From positions 1 to 36,694 of the forward strand of contig JARGNI010000049.1 of NCBI GenBank assembly GCA_029213195.1: DNA of 36,694 nucleotides, written 5' to 3'. Under the pieces are notes generated by a model. It searched no databases, was not told where the DNA came from, and saw only the letters and a program-made list of their open reading frames with translations. Positions 1 through 7,670 of the stretch are shown here, piece by piece (the stretch's first letter is position 1; each line of letters opens with the position of its first letter). The position numbers were made by a program, and so were the translations under genes. The stretch comes from Verrucomicrobiales bacterium. GTDB lineage: Bacteria > Verrucomicrobiota > Verrucomicrobiia > Verrucomicrobiales > DEV007.

Positions 1-221
1 CCGGGGCGATGCGCGGTGACGGAGTGGCGGGGTTGAAAAAGCAAATCCTTAGCAGCAAGTCGATCCAAGTGTGGTGTCTCGACATGCTCATTGCCATAGC
101 AACTGAGAGTCGGCCACCCTTGGTCATCTGTCAGGATAAAGAGAATGTTTGGCTTCTCTTTTCCATCCACCATGGAAATAGCGAAGGCCAGGAGAAAGAC
201 AGCAAAACAGATACGTGCCAT
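1..221 (-). CDS. Sulfatase, N-terminal fragment (runs off left edge)
   Basis: Reading leftward from an ATG at 221, the first 73 codons give a signal peptide (about residues 1-20) followed by KPNILFILTDDQGW and later HVETPHLDRLAA. These are the canonical N-terminus of type I (FGly) sulfatases, including the DD pair that helps bind calcium. In these enzymes a Cys-x-Pro-Ser-Arg site would follow shortly; it lies beyond the window. The last residues (QPRHSVTAHRP) fall inside a 24-nt motif at 13-36 that recurs at 3774-3797. Either the gene is truncated by a dispersed repeat here, or the coding sequence simply continues; HSVTA is also compatible with a sulfatase. It lies 187 bp downstream of the autotransporter gene on the same strand. 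A periplasmic sulfated-glycan hydrolase is expected from the family; the substrate is unknown. Confidence 0.65.
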   Translation of the reverse strand, partial: MARICFAVFLLAFAISMVDGKEKPNILFILTDDQGWPTLSCYGNEHVETPHLDRLAAKDLLFQPRHSVTAHRP

Positions 222-408
222 AGGACGGGGAATTACCTTCCTTCTGTATCTCAGCGGGAGGCTCAATCGTCAATCCTGGGAATTTTTAGTAGTGAAAGTC
301 AGAGATCAATCAATACTCTCGTAGATTGATGCAAGTGCTCCAGACGATTGCAAGCAGGTTCCCAGCAGAATCAGTCTTCCCAAATTCCCTGTAGACTTGA
401 GCAAAGAG

Positions 409-1944
409 CTAGAATTTGACATGCAAACCGACCGCACCGGACACGGTAGCATCAAGACCCTCGGTGGAACCAAAAACAGATGCATGGATGCTAGCTGTGT
501 CATTCAAGCGATGTACCAACTCGCCACCTGCCCGACCCCACGTTTCCGTTTGGTCTTGTTGATTTAGATTGAATGCCACGCCACCTGATGTACCCTCCAA
601 GCCTCCTGCAGAGTCTGAGCGAGTCACGCTTTCCAGAATCATCCGAAGCTCTGTTTTATCAGTAAGTTCACAGTCGATATCAACACCCGCCCGAACTTCG
701 TGATCCCGGGTGTGCTGGTTTGTAAAAGCGGCTGGAGCTGCACCACCTACTTCAGTGTAGGCGTCAGCTTTCGATTCAATGAAGGTGTAAGCGACTCGCG
801 GCGTGATCGAAAGCTTTTCGGTGCTGAAAGCATCCTTCCAATCGACTCTGAAACGAACGGCGTAGGAAACGGCGTCCGTCTCGCCAATAGAAGGAGGCCC
901 TCCAGCGGCATAACCCCGCACGGTGTCCACATCGTATTCTCCGTAGTAGAGGAGAGGAGAAATAATGATCTTTTCCGTGAAACGATAGTTAGCTTCTGCG
1001 ACAAAGAACTTACCATCGATCTCATTTCCTCCTCCGAATATAGCGTCTTGATCTGAAGATGTGTACCCGACTCCCAAACCTAGGCGAAGCCTATCGTCTT
1101 GGAGACCGCGGCTCACACCCACTTCCGAAACCGTTTGAGACGCATTGAACTCATCAAAGTGGGCAAGGTCGTTCGTCGCCCACGCGTGCCAGCCATCTTC
1201 ATCCAGCGCCGAGTCAATCAAAAGGCGATGGTGTGCACCATTGATGGTTGTTGTCGCCAGCTTTGGTGTGACAGCATTCACATCAAAAGACTCATTGAGT
1301 GAGGCCATATCAATGGGAGGTAGAATCAGCACCAGAATGTCATCGAAAGCAATGTCGCCCGTAAAGCTACTACCACTGGTATAATCAAACTGGAATTTGA
1401 ACTGGCTATTACCGTCGTAATCGGAAAGATCGATATCTACTTTCTCCCAGTCTCTCTGGTCGGTGAGACGTTGTCCTCCAAATGTTTTCACCGTGGTGTA
1501 GGTCGCTCCATTGTCGCCTGAGAGTTTGATATTCAGAGTTCCGATCGTATCCCCGTAGCGGTGCAGATACAATTGAAGGCTTGCTCCGTTCGCGGAACTC
1601 AAATCGATCGTCGGTGAAGAGGTTATGAATGATGTATTGGGGTAACCATCGGCTGAAGTCTCGGAGTAAAGGTAATTGCCGCTATCATCTTTCTTAGTGT
1701 TATCAAAGTCAGGCCCTGTGAGGCCGGAGGATGTCGTACCTTTCTCAATTTGCCAGGTTGCAATTCCACCGCCTCCATCGCTCTCGATCGTCCAGCCAGA
1801 GGTTCCCAAAAAACTTGACCAACCGCCCTCGGAATAACTCTCGAAATCCTCTGAGAAGAAGTTTTGTGCGGTGGAGAGTGATAATCCCAATGAAGTGCAA
1901 GCTCCTACCAACAGGAGCAATTTTATCGGTTGTCCCAAAGTCAT
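409..1944 (-). CDS. MAM-like domain / autotransporter beta-barrel outer-membrane protein
   Basis: Protein of 511 aa. The ATG at 1944 is chosen because AAGGA lies about 8 nt upstream and a typical signal peptide follows (LLLLVGACTSLGLSLSTAQ); an upstream in-frame extension lacks these. Residues about 25-215 form a jelly-roll of MAM-like type, with long beta-strands, an edge motif WEKVDIDLSDYDG and the terminal motif GDIAFDDILV. From about residue 240 there are alternating amphipathic strands typical of an autotransporter barrel, starting near DEDGWHAWATND and ending VGLHVKF, with the C-terminal Phe expected of a BAM substrate. The predicted product is an outer-membrane barrel displaying one small adhesive or glycan-binding domain. 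The passenger is far smaller than in classical autotransporters. No protease or cleavage motif was seen. The ligand is unknown. Confidence 0.75.
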   Translation of the reverse strand: MTLGQPIKLLLLVGACTSLGLSLSTAQNFFSEDFESYSEGGWSSFLGTSGWTIESDGGGGIATWQIEKGTTSSGLTGPDFDNTKKDDSGNYLYSETSADGYPNTSFITSSPTIDLSSANGASLQLYLHRYGDTIGTLNIKLSGDNGATYTTVKTFGGQRLTDQRDWEKVDIDLSDYDGNSQFKFQFDYTSGSSFTGDIAFDDILVLILPPIDMASLNESFDVNAVTPKLATTTINGAHHRLLIDSALDEDGWHAWATNDLAHFDEFNASQTVSEVGVSRGLQDDRLRLGLGVGYTSSDQDAIFGGGNEIDGKFFVAEANYRFTEKIIISPLLYYGEYDVDTVRGYAAGGPPSIGETDAVSYAVRFRVDWKDAFSTEKLSITPRVAYTFIESKADAYTEVGGAAPAAFTNQHTRDHEVRAGVDIDCELTDKTELRMILESVTRSDSAGGLEGTSGGVAFNLNQQDQTETWGRAGGELVHRLNDTASIHASVFGSTEGLDATVSGAVGLHVKF

Positions 1945-2139
1945 TTGCGGTTCCTTACGAACTAGTTGCATGGAAGGTGCCAAATGCCTGAGGATTGGCA
2001 ACAAAAAAAATATCGGTTCTTCTCGGATTTTCGTGGGCGCGGATTTGTGGCAAGGTGATGGATGCGGGAAGATTTGAAGGCCCATTACGGGCAGTTGTTG
2101 GGACTGGAGTCGCCTTGGGAGGTTGCATCAGAGGTTTTA

Positions 2140-2473
2140 GGGGTCAGGAGAAAAATTATTGACAATTAGCTTCATCCGTTTCTTCGTCATTCATGTCGCG
2201 AGCCCCGCGAATACGATACGAAGGCGCCATCTACCACGTGATGGCGCGGGGGAACCGGAAACGGCGCGGCTGCACTCTGGGTTTCATTTTCCATCTCCGC
2301 TTCCGAGGGGGCGTCATGGGCGCAGAACAAATCAGGAGTCAGGGCTCGATGTTGCGATCTGCTAGCCAGGAGGTTCGAGATCTCGAAAAATTACCCGAAG
2401 GCAGAATCCCACGAGAGATTCGAAGTCGGATCAGTGAATTCAAGAATTGATTCGAAGATCGATACCTGACCCC
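2140..2473. mobile_element. RAYT/REP-type element remnant with inverted terminal motifs
   Basis: GGGGTCAGG at 2140-2148 and its exact inverse CCTGACCCC at 2465-2473 bracket a decayed transposase gene. A TTGACA follows the left motif within about 20 nt. GGGGTCAGG-type motifs flanking Y1 (HUH) REP-associated tyrosine transposase genes are a pattern I recall from several phyla. The two motifs would be the ends recognised by the enzyme. About 330 bp remains, against roughly 1 kb for an intact unit. No target-site duplication is visible, as expected for HUH elements. Confidence 0.6.
2193..2450 (+). pseudogene. REP-associated tyrosine transposase (RAYT), internally deleted
   Basis: The first 24 codons (MSRAPRIRYEGAIYHVMARG and the NRK that follows) match the start of Y1_Tnp/RAYT proteins. 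The HUH motif and catalytic Tyr that should follow are missing: the frame passes directly into an unrelated-looking stretch and then a short charged helix (about residues 50-85) that could be the family's C-terminal tail. Only 85 aa remain, against about 200-330 aa for the family. The simplest reading is a large internal deletion that left both ends and the flanking inverted motifs. It cannot be an active transposase. The C-terminal assignment is tentative; the N-terminal match is clear. Confidence 0.65.
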
Positions 2474-2639
2474 ACCCCGCCATCTCCGTCCTTGCTGGTG
2501 CCAGGCATTCTGACGATTGGATCCAGGAATTTGGAAAACCGCGGGACTTGTTCTTTCAGGGAGGATACCGAGCTTCGTGCGATCCGGCGCGACGATCGAA
2601 TTGACGGAGACTTTCTCCAACCCAGGGTTATCTTCAGCC

Positions 2640-3077
2640 ATGGAGTCTGAAGAGCCGAAGAGCCGCGGTGAACGGAGATTTCTCAAGAAACGTCGCTGGC
2701 GTTTCGTTGTGCTTCTCCTCGTGATCGCCCTTGCTTCGCTGGCATTCCAGTTTGTCATCGAGGCTCCGATCCACATTCCCGATTCCTTCTTAGCGCTTCC
2801 TTTTCTTTCCCTGTGGCAACCGCTGTTCGGCCTGCCTCTCATCGCCTTCTCCGTCTGGTGGGTCCTCGACAAGAGAGTGTCCCTTTTCGTGCTGATCATT
2901 CCCTTTGTTCTGATCGCGTATTGCGGGCGTCTCCTCGTCGGAAGCCCGCCAGAGAGGACGGATGAAGAGCACGAAGCGTTTATGGAGTTCCTGACAGAGG
3001 AAGAACGAGAGCGCTTCAGCGAGAGGAGGAATCGGCCTCGTTACAAGCGCAACTTTTTCCCTCCTTTCGAGAAGTAG
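2640..3077 (+). CDS. Small hypothetical membrane protein
   Basis: Protein of 145 aa, not recognised. The ATG at 2640 gives a charged cytoplasmic N-terminus (ESEEPKSRGERRFLKKRRW) directly before the first membrane segment; an in-frame upstream ATG at 2517 would add 41 atypical residues. There are three hydrophobic segments, at about residues 24-42, 53-74 and 80-100. The C-terminal tail of about 45 residues is hydrophilic and mixed-charge (Glu/Arg-rich, ending FFPPFEK). By the positive-inside rule the N-terminus is cytoplasmic. No conserved catalytic motif is apparent. It is 109 bp upstream of another small anchored protein in the same direction and might be cotranscribed with it. Confidence 0.55.
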   Translation: MESEEPKSRGERRFLKKRRWRFVVLLLVIALASLAFQFVIEAPIHIPDSFLALPFLSLWQPLFGLPLIAFSVWWVLDKRVSLFVLIIPFVLIAYCGRLLVGSPPERTDEEHEAFMEFLTEEERERFSERRNRPRYKRNFFPPFEK

Positions 3078-3186
3078 CGGCTCCGCTGGTCCCTACCTCG
3101 GCAACGAAAAAGAAACCATCTTTCTCCACAAGAAATCTTGTGTTCGGGTCCGACTTGCCGCCAGTCTCCTACCAACCTCAGAATCC

Positions 3187-3720
3187 ATGACTGGAAGAAA
3201 GAAGAAGACTCTCATAATTGTGGCTTCCGCCCTGGTGCTCCTCGTTCTAGCCAGCCTTCTCACTGGCGGTCTGACCTATGGATCTCAGCAATGGTTCGGA
3301 GGCGGGAGGACCGTTCCCTTGGAGGATGGAACCGAAGTGAGCCTGTGGCTCAATCCCACCCAGAAGAGGTGGAATGTACCCTTCCTGGCGGGCTATTTCT
3401 CCAGTAAACCTCCGTATACCCTCCAAGTTTTTGTCGCTGAACCCGATCCGTCCTGGAAAGTGTTCCGGATCACCGAAGCGATTGTGGAGTATCAGGATGG
3501 AAGAAGCGAACAACGAACAGGCATAGCGCAGTGGCAGGATGCGAGCCGGGAGCTGTCGCTTTTTCGAGGACCTTTGGCGAAGCTGGTCACGACTCACGAG
3601 GACTGCAAGGTTACCTTGAAGGGGACCATTGTGACTGTGGATGGTGAAGCCACGTATTTCTCCTTGTCTCACGAGTTTGAAGCGAGACCGCGAGGTTGGG
3701 GGATCCGTCCCACCTGGTGA
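3187..3720 (+). CDS. Hypothetical membrane-anchored protein
   Basis: Protein of 177 aa, family not recognised. The N-terminus is MTGRKKKT followed by one hydrophobic segment (residues 9-31, rich in Leu/Ala/Val). This fits a signal anchor or uncleaved signal peptide, leaving about 145 residues in the periplasm. The exported part is predicted as mostly beta-strand, with regular polar/hydrophobic alternation and many Trp, Tyr and Thr (for example PPYTLQVFVAEPDPSW and CKVTLKGTIVTVDGEATYF), suggesting an immunoglobulin-like or other beta-sandwich fold. A single Cys is present in the exported part, so no disulfide within the chain. There is no clear functional link beyond the adjacent small membrane-protein gene. 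Confidence 0.55.
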   Translation: MTGRKKKTLIIVASALVLLVLASLLTGGLTYGSQQWFGGGRTVPLEDGTEVSLWLNPTQKRWNVPFLAGYFSSKPPYTLQVFVAEPDPSWKVFRITEAIVEYQDGRSEQRTGIAQWQDASRELSLFRGPLAKLVTTHEDCKVTLKGTIVTVDGEATYFSLSHEFEARPRGWGIRPTW

Positions 3721-3911
3721 GTTCTGGGACAGCAGGGATAGCGGGTCGCACCTTTTCTGACGCGAGGCGGCCCGCGGTGACAGATCAGTGGGGTTGAGCT
3801 CTAGCGAAGCGCGGATACACAGCCGCAGGTGGCTTTGCGGCGGAGTGAATGCGACATCAAAAAGCGAAACCCTGGGCGTTAGTCAGGAATTCCGGGCAGT
3901 CAGTTGGCCGT
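3721..3911. other. Intergenic stretch with dispersed-repeat motif and hairpin
   Basis: This 191-bp convergent gap holds a 24-nt motif at 3774-3797 that matches 19 of 24 positions with 13-36 at the left edge (both end GGGGTTGA and start GCGGTGAC). It also holds a small hairpin with GCCGCA at 3822-3827 and TGCGGC at 3836-3841. The hairpin has no following T-run, so it is not a clear intrinsic terminator. No coding sequence is supported here. Confidence 0.4.
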
Positions 3912-4382
3912 TTACCCCCCGGGGGGGCGAGAGAAGGGAGCGGCGGCTTCGCGCGCCTCCTTTTCCATCTCCGCTTCCCAATAGCCATCTCGGACGCATT
4001 GGAGAATGTATTCCCGTAGAAAAGCCTCGACGCCTCCGAGTCTCTCGAACTGGGCGACGTGAGTGAGCTCGTGAACCAACAACGAGGGATTGGTGGCCTG
4101 GGATGCCTCGAGGTAGATCCCGTAGTTGACCGCCATTCCGGTCGGGCCTTCTGCGAACATGCGGAAGAGCCGAGTGACCCATGAACCCGGAGTCGGGATT
4201 CGAGGGACGGGGAGGATGCGGACTTCCTCAGGTTTCTTGACCCCGACATCGGTCGCCCACATCGTTTCCCACTCACTGAGGGGGCGGCCTTCATTCAGGA
4301 TCGTCGCTTCCTGACGCTCCGCCCACTTCGTTCCGAAGGGAACGAGGAGTTTTACGATCAGGTCTGTCCAGAATGACTTCAT
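3912..4382 (-). CDS. Putative zinc metallopeptidase (HELTH motif)
   Basis: Protein of 156 aa. The centre carries LLVHELTHVAQFERLGG, in which H104, E105 and H108 form an HExxH zinc-binding/catalytic motif. About 30 residues later an acidic helix (YWEAEMEKEARE) offers a Glu as probable third ligand, most likely E142, giving a gluzincin-like HExxH...E arrangement as in DUF4157-type minimal peptidases. There is no cleavable signal peptide; the N-terminal segment (about residues 8-16) is only weakly hydrophobic. The C-terminus SRPPGG is encoded by a C7G6 run directly before TAA, so its length is sensitive to homopolymer error. The gene sits just downstream of the lipase-maturation-factor homologue on the same strand (82 bp), possibly one operon. 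The substrate is unknown. Confidence 0.65.
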   Translation of the reverse strand: MKSFWTDLIVKLLVPFGTKWAERQEATILNEGRPLSEWETMWATDVGVKKPEEVRILPVPRIPTPGSWVTRLFRMFAEGPTGMAVNYGIYLEASQATNPSLLVHELTHVAQFERLGGVEAFLREYILQCVRDGYWEAEMEKEAREAAAPFSRPPGG

Positions 4383-4464
4383 GGGGGAAGGAACAACGGT
4401 CGCAATGTAGCCACTCGTCAGGAGAGGTCCAGTCCCTCTCTTGTGCCGTTTCCCGTTCGCTTCG

Positions 4465-6045
4465 TCAGGGAGTTTTCAGGGCCACCGGTCGGAGATAGGT
4501 CCCGAGCAGCTCGCGTTTCCACCAGTTTCCCGTCTCGGCTTTCTCTTCGGGGGTCGTGAATTCGTAGTCGTAAAGCTGGAGACGGAGGAATCGGGGTGGC
4601 GCGTCCGGGAAGGGGGAATGCTTGATGAGAGAGCGGACTTCGGGATCATTCTCCAGCAACTGCATGATGAGAGATTCGATCCAGGGCGCGTTGGATCGAT
4701 CCTTCTGGAAGTTCGCGCGCAGGGCTGCAAACCAGAATTGCCAGGCGACACGGGGCTGGTGGGGGGCCACGAAGCGAGGGCGATCTCCCAATTCGTCGAC
4801 CTTCCATTCGAAGTCATAGGCCAGCCAGTTCTCTCCGTCATTGCTCCCCTCGAGGATGATCTCCGGTCGCGAGGTCGTCATCGTGCGAAACAATCCGTAT
4901 CCAGAGGCGATTCGAAAGGGCTGAAAGAATCCCGCAAACTGATCGAGCCATTCCGGGTTCGGATTCTCCGAGATCATCGGTTTCGGTGCCTGGTGAAGAT
5001 CCCGGAGGATGGTGTGGAGTTGGAGCAACCCGAGGATACTGAAGGAAACAATCGAGATCCCCAGTTGCAGCCGAAAGGTGTGACGGGGAGCGGGGTTGGG
5101 GATTCCGATGGGAGAAAACTGGAGCCCGGTGCGGATCCACTTGGGCCACAGCGAATCCGGGACGAGGGGAATGCAAAGCAGGATCGTGAGCCAGTTGAAG
5201 TAGGTGTAGTTCCCGGTCGCCATGATGGTGATCATGAGAAACGAAAAACCGATCGCGGCGGTGACTCTTCCCCAGCGACCCAGGAGGATGGCAAAGGGGA
5301 GCAGGATCTCGACGAAATACATCAACCAGATCGAAACGGCGTGAACCCACTCCGGCGCATGGTGCATGTGCCACGCCGTCCAAGTCGGCAGGGGCTGGGT
5401 CATGTAGTGAAAATCGAGCGCGGTGCGGTCCGGCCACCACTCGGGCTGGAGCTCGCTGGCCCAGGCCAGCTTGACCCAGCCGGAGAAGAACATGAGCTTC
5501 GCGATGAGGAGCCAGAAAAAGACGAGGGCGATCTTTTGGATCAGGTTGAGCGGTTCGGGATTCCGCCACGGGCTTCGCATTCTCCACGAGGTGAGAAAGA
5601 GAGCGAGAAATCCTGCCTCGAGGAGAAGGATGTCCCACTGAAAGCTCATGAATACTCCTCCCGTCTGGACCAGGGAAAGATAGATCACCCAGAGGGCGGG
5701 GAGCGAGATTCCGGTGAACCGCCCGAAGAGGACGAGGAGCGAAAAAACGATGCCGCAGAGGCAGACGAAGTGGAGGGCGAAGTCGGAGGCTCCCGTGAGC
5801 CAGAAGAGGTTGGGGAGTGCGAAAAAAGGGCTCTCGCCCCGGTTTTCGAGTGCTTCCCGGACGTTCTCGAGAAAGAGATTGGCCGGGGTGAGGCCATCGG
5901 AACCGACGAGGAGGGCGACCTGGCTGGCCCAGGACAGGATCGCGATGAGATAGATGAGTCCCAACCCTCGGAGGAAAAAAGACCGGGCGATTCGATGACG
6001 ATCGAGATCGAGACGAAAAAACTCAAGCCATCCGGGAATAGACAC
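4465..6045 (-). CDS. Lipase maturation factor (LMF1/LMF2-like) family membrane protein
   Basis: Protein of 526 aa from a GTG start, with an N-terminal polytopic region of roughly ten hydrophobic segments through about residue 340 and a globular C-terminal region. Recognisable family features include SFQWDILLLEAGFLALF, FFSGWVKLAW, the histidine-rich AWHMHHAPEW loop, GNYTYFNWLTILLC, and the C-terminal DGENWLAYDFEWKVDE and RVAWQFWFAAL. In vertebrates LMF1 is an ER protein needed to fold lipoprotein lipase dimers; bacterial homologues are of unknown function, so a chaperone role for exported enzymes is inference only. The neighbouring HELTH peptidase gene lies downstream on the same strand. The start is uncertain, but GTG at 6045 leaves only a short cytoplasmic N-terminus before the first membrane segment. 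Confidence 0.8.
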   Translation of the reverse strand: MSIPGWLEFFRLDLDRHRIARSFFLRGLGLIYLIAILSWASQVALLVGSDGLTPANLFLENVREALENRGESPFFALPNLFWLTGASDFALHFVCLCGIVFSLLVLFGRFTGISLPALWVIYLSLVQTGGVFMSFQWDILLLEAGFLALFLTSWRMRSPWRNPEPLNLIQKIALVFFWLLIAKLMFFSGWVKLAWASELQPEWWPDRTALDFHYMTQPLPTWTAWHMHHAPEWVHAVSIWLMYFVEILLPFAILLGRWGRVTAAIGFSFLMITIMATGNYTYFNWLTILLCIPLVPDSLWPKWIRTGLQFSPIGIPNPAPRHTFRLQLGISIVSFSILGLLQLHTILRDLHQAPKPMISENPNPEWLDQFAGFFQPFRIASGYGLFRTMTTSRPEIILEGSNDGENWLAYDFEWKVDELGDRPRFVAPHQPRVAWQFWFAALRANFQKDRSNAPWIESLIMQLLENDPEVRSLIKHSPFPDAPPRFLRLQLYDYEFTTPEEKAETGNWWKRELLGTYLRPVALKTP

Positions 6046-6070
6046 GCCGATTTATAGCGGGAGACGGGCT

Positions 6071-6099
6071 TTGCTGAAACGAGAAAAGTGAGTTATTCT
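6071..6099 (+). promoter_or_regulatory. Candidate sigma70-type promoter of the OmpA-domain gene
   Basis: TTGCTG (6071-6076) and TATTCT (6094-6099) are separated by exactly 17 nt and lie immediately upstream of the ATG at 6113. A start site near 6106 would leave a leader of only a few nucleotides, consistent with the absence of a Shine-Dalgarno sequence. The -10 and -35 hexamers each match the consensus at four positions. Assigned by sequence only. Confidence 0.35.
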
Positions 6100-6112
6100 A
6101 CAAAGTTCACTC

Positions 6113-7180
6113 ATGGCATCTCCCTACGACTGGCATCCGGCTTCGACAGGCCGATCCGTATTCAAGGTCGAGACCCGCAACCTTGGTTGGTGGGTCCTTC
6201 TTGCGATCCTCCTGTCTGTGATCGTCCATGTCGTGCTTTACATCATTCTCGGTGGAATCGAGCGCAGCGGTCTCCGACCGGGCGAGGATGGGGTCGTCTG
6301 GAGAAATACCAAGGAGCAGTTGACGATCGACCAGGACAAGCTCAATGAGCTGCTCGAGGAGCCTTTCATTCCGGAAGAGACCGACATCGAGCCGGAAAAG
6401 TTGAGCGATCTCGACATAGTCGACACATCGCTGGATGAGTTCGATCTCATGGAGCAGATGAAGGAGGAGACCATTCGCATGGCTCCGCTGGACACGCCCA
6501 AGATTTTCTCGGGAGAGGCCCCCAAGGCTCCCGGGGAAGCCTTGGCAGCTGCCTCGATCGGGGCGCTCGATCTTTCTGTCGCTGAGATTCTTTCCAAGGA
6601 TCTCAACGATATGCGCAACAAGCTGATCGATTCGTCGGCCAACGTCTCCGCAAGCCAGCCCATCCTGGAGCTGAACGAAACCGATGATCTCGGGAACACG
6701 GTCGATACGGACGAGTTTTTCAAGGAAGCCGCCGCCAAGGCGTTTGGAACCAAGGCCGATGAATTTGTCCAGGGGTACACCAGCCTCGATGCAATGATCG
6801 GTCGCACTGGCGGCCTGCCTACGGGAACGGAGAAGATCGCGCTGCCCACCGACATTCTCTTCGAGTTCAACGAGCACGTCCTCAAGGAGGAGGCTCGCCT
6901 CAGCATGATGAAGCTGGCCTTTGTCGTGCAGACCAATCCGGACGCCACCTTCATCATCGAAGGCCACACCGATGGCATCGGGGGCGACGAGTTCAACCGC
7001 GAGCTCAGTCTCAAGCGGGCCACGGCGGTGAAACAATGGCTTATCGAGCGCCTCCGCATCGATACGGGCAACATCCAGGTCGTGGGTCTCGGCAAGTCCC
7101 GTCCCATCGTACCGACGGCGGGAACGAAGGAAGAGCAGGCCTTGAATCGACGTGTCGAGATCGTCGTGAAGAAATCCTGA
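6113..7180 (+). CDS. Inner-membrane-anchored OmpA-family protein with TonB-like N-terminus
   Basis: Protein of 355 aa. Residues 27-48 form one transmembrane segment after a 26-residue cytoplasmic tail. It contains S35-V-I-V-H39, the SxxxH pattern that in TonB is needed for coupling to ExbB/ExbD. Residues 50-240 are an acidic Glu/Asp/Leu-rich linker. Residues 243-355 are an OmpA C-terminal (OmpA/MotB) domain, with PTDILFEFNEHVL, EGHTDGIGGDEFNRELS (D287) and KRATAV (R302). D287 and R302 match the Asp/Arg pair that binds diaminopimelate in peptidoglycan. There is no signal-peptidase site, so the protein should span from the inner membrane to the cell wall, like MotB or TolR. A MotB-type stator function is less likely because no Asp follows the membrane segment in the usual position. 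The partner is unknown. Confidence 0.75.
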   Translation: MASPYDWHPASTGRSVFKVETRNLGWWVLLAILLSVIVHVVLYIILGGIERSGLRPGEDGVVWRNTKEQLTIDQDKLNELLEEPFIPEETDIEPEKLSDLDIVDTSLDEFDLMEQMKEETIRMAPLDTPKIFSGEAPKAPGEALAAASIGALDLSVAEILSKDLNDMRNKLIDSSANVSASQPILELNETDDLGNTVDTDEFFKEAAAKAFGTKADEFVQGYTSLDAMIGRTGGLPTGTEKIALPTDILFEFNEHVLKEEARLSMMKLAFVVQTNPDATFIIEGHTDGIGGDEFNRELSLKRATAVKQWLIERLRIDTGNIQVVGLGKSRPIVPTAGTKEEQALNRRVEIVVKKS

Positions 7181-7235
7181 ATCCATCCGTGATTCGCTGA
7201 TCGCAGCCCGGTTCCGTTTCGTAGCCCCTTTTCCC

Positions 7236-7670
7236 ATGACCCAACCCTCTTCTGTCAAAGACCTGACCCTGTTGGGTCACAGCGAGAATCGACTCCCCAG
7301 CACTCCCGAGGAGGCTACCCTGGAGGTGTTTCCGAATCGCAGTGCCGACCGGAACTACTGGATCGAGCTCGATTATCCCGAGTTCAGTTCCCTGTGCCCC
7401 GTGACCGGTCAGCCCGATACTGCTCATCTCACGATCAAATACATCCCGGGAGACAAGTGTGTCGAAACCAAGTCGCTGAAGTTCTATCTCGCGTCGTTTC
7501 GGAACACTCCTTCCTTCAACGAGGAGATCGTGAATCGGATCCTCGACGACCTCTCGGGTGCCTGCGTTCCTCGCAAGATGATCGTGCGTGGTAAATTTTC
7601 TCCGCGGGGAGGGATCCAGCTGACGGCGACCGCATCGTATCCCGATGCCGGACTGGAGGAACTGGGATGA
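7236..7670 (+). CDS. queF: NADPH-dependent 7-cyano-7-deazaguanine reductase (QueF)
   Basis: Protein of 144 aa, the size of unimodular (type I) QueF. It reduces preQ0 to preQ1 in queuosine synthesis, the only known biological nitrile reductase. The catalytic Cys54 and Asp61 lie in FSSLCPVTGQPDTAH, and the NADPH-binding QueF motif is present as E77-T-K-S-L-K, followed by FYLASFRNTPSFNEE. The C-terminal PRGGIQLT is also conserved. It precedes queC with a 4-bp ATGA overlap, so the two are translationally coupled and act in consecutive steps (QueC makes preQ0). queD and queE, needed to supply 7-carboxy-7-deazaguanine, are not in the window. The product acts in the cytoplasm. Confidence 0.95.
   Translation: MTQPSSVKDLTLLGHSENRLPSTPEEATLEVFPNRSADRNYWIELDYPEFSSLCPVTGQPDTAHLTIKYIPGDKCVETKSLKFYLASFRNTPSFNEEIVNRILDDLSGACVPRKMIVRGKFSPRGGIQLTATASYPDAGLEELG

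Noticed and set aside
2517-2639. Upstream ATG extension of the small membrane protein
   Set aside because: The added 41 residues are atypical, and the charged-then-hydrophobic pattern begins at the ATG at 2640.
4441-6057. Plus-strand open frame opposite the LMF gene
   Set aside because: Hydrophilic Glu/Arg/Gly-rich translation mirrors a polytopic membrane protein gene; clear antisense shadow.
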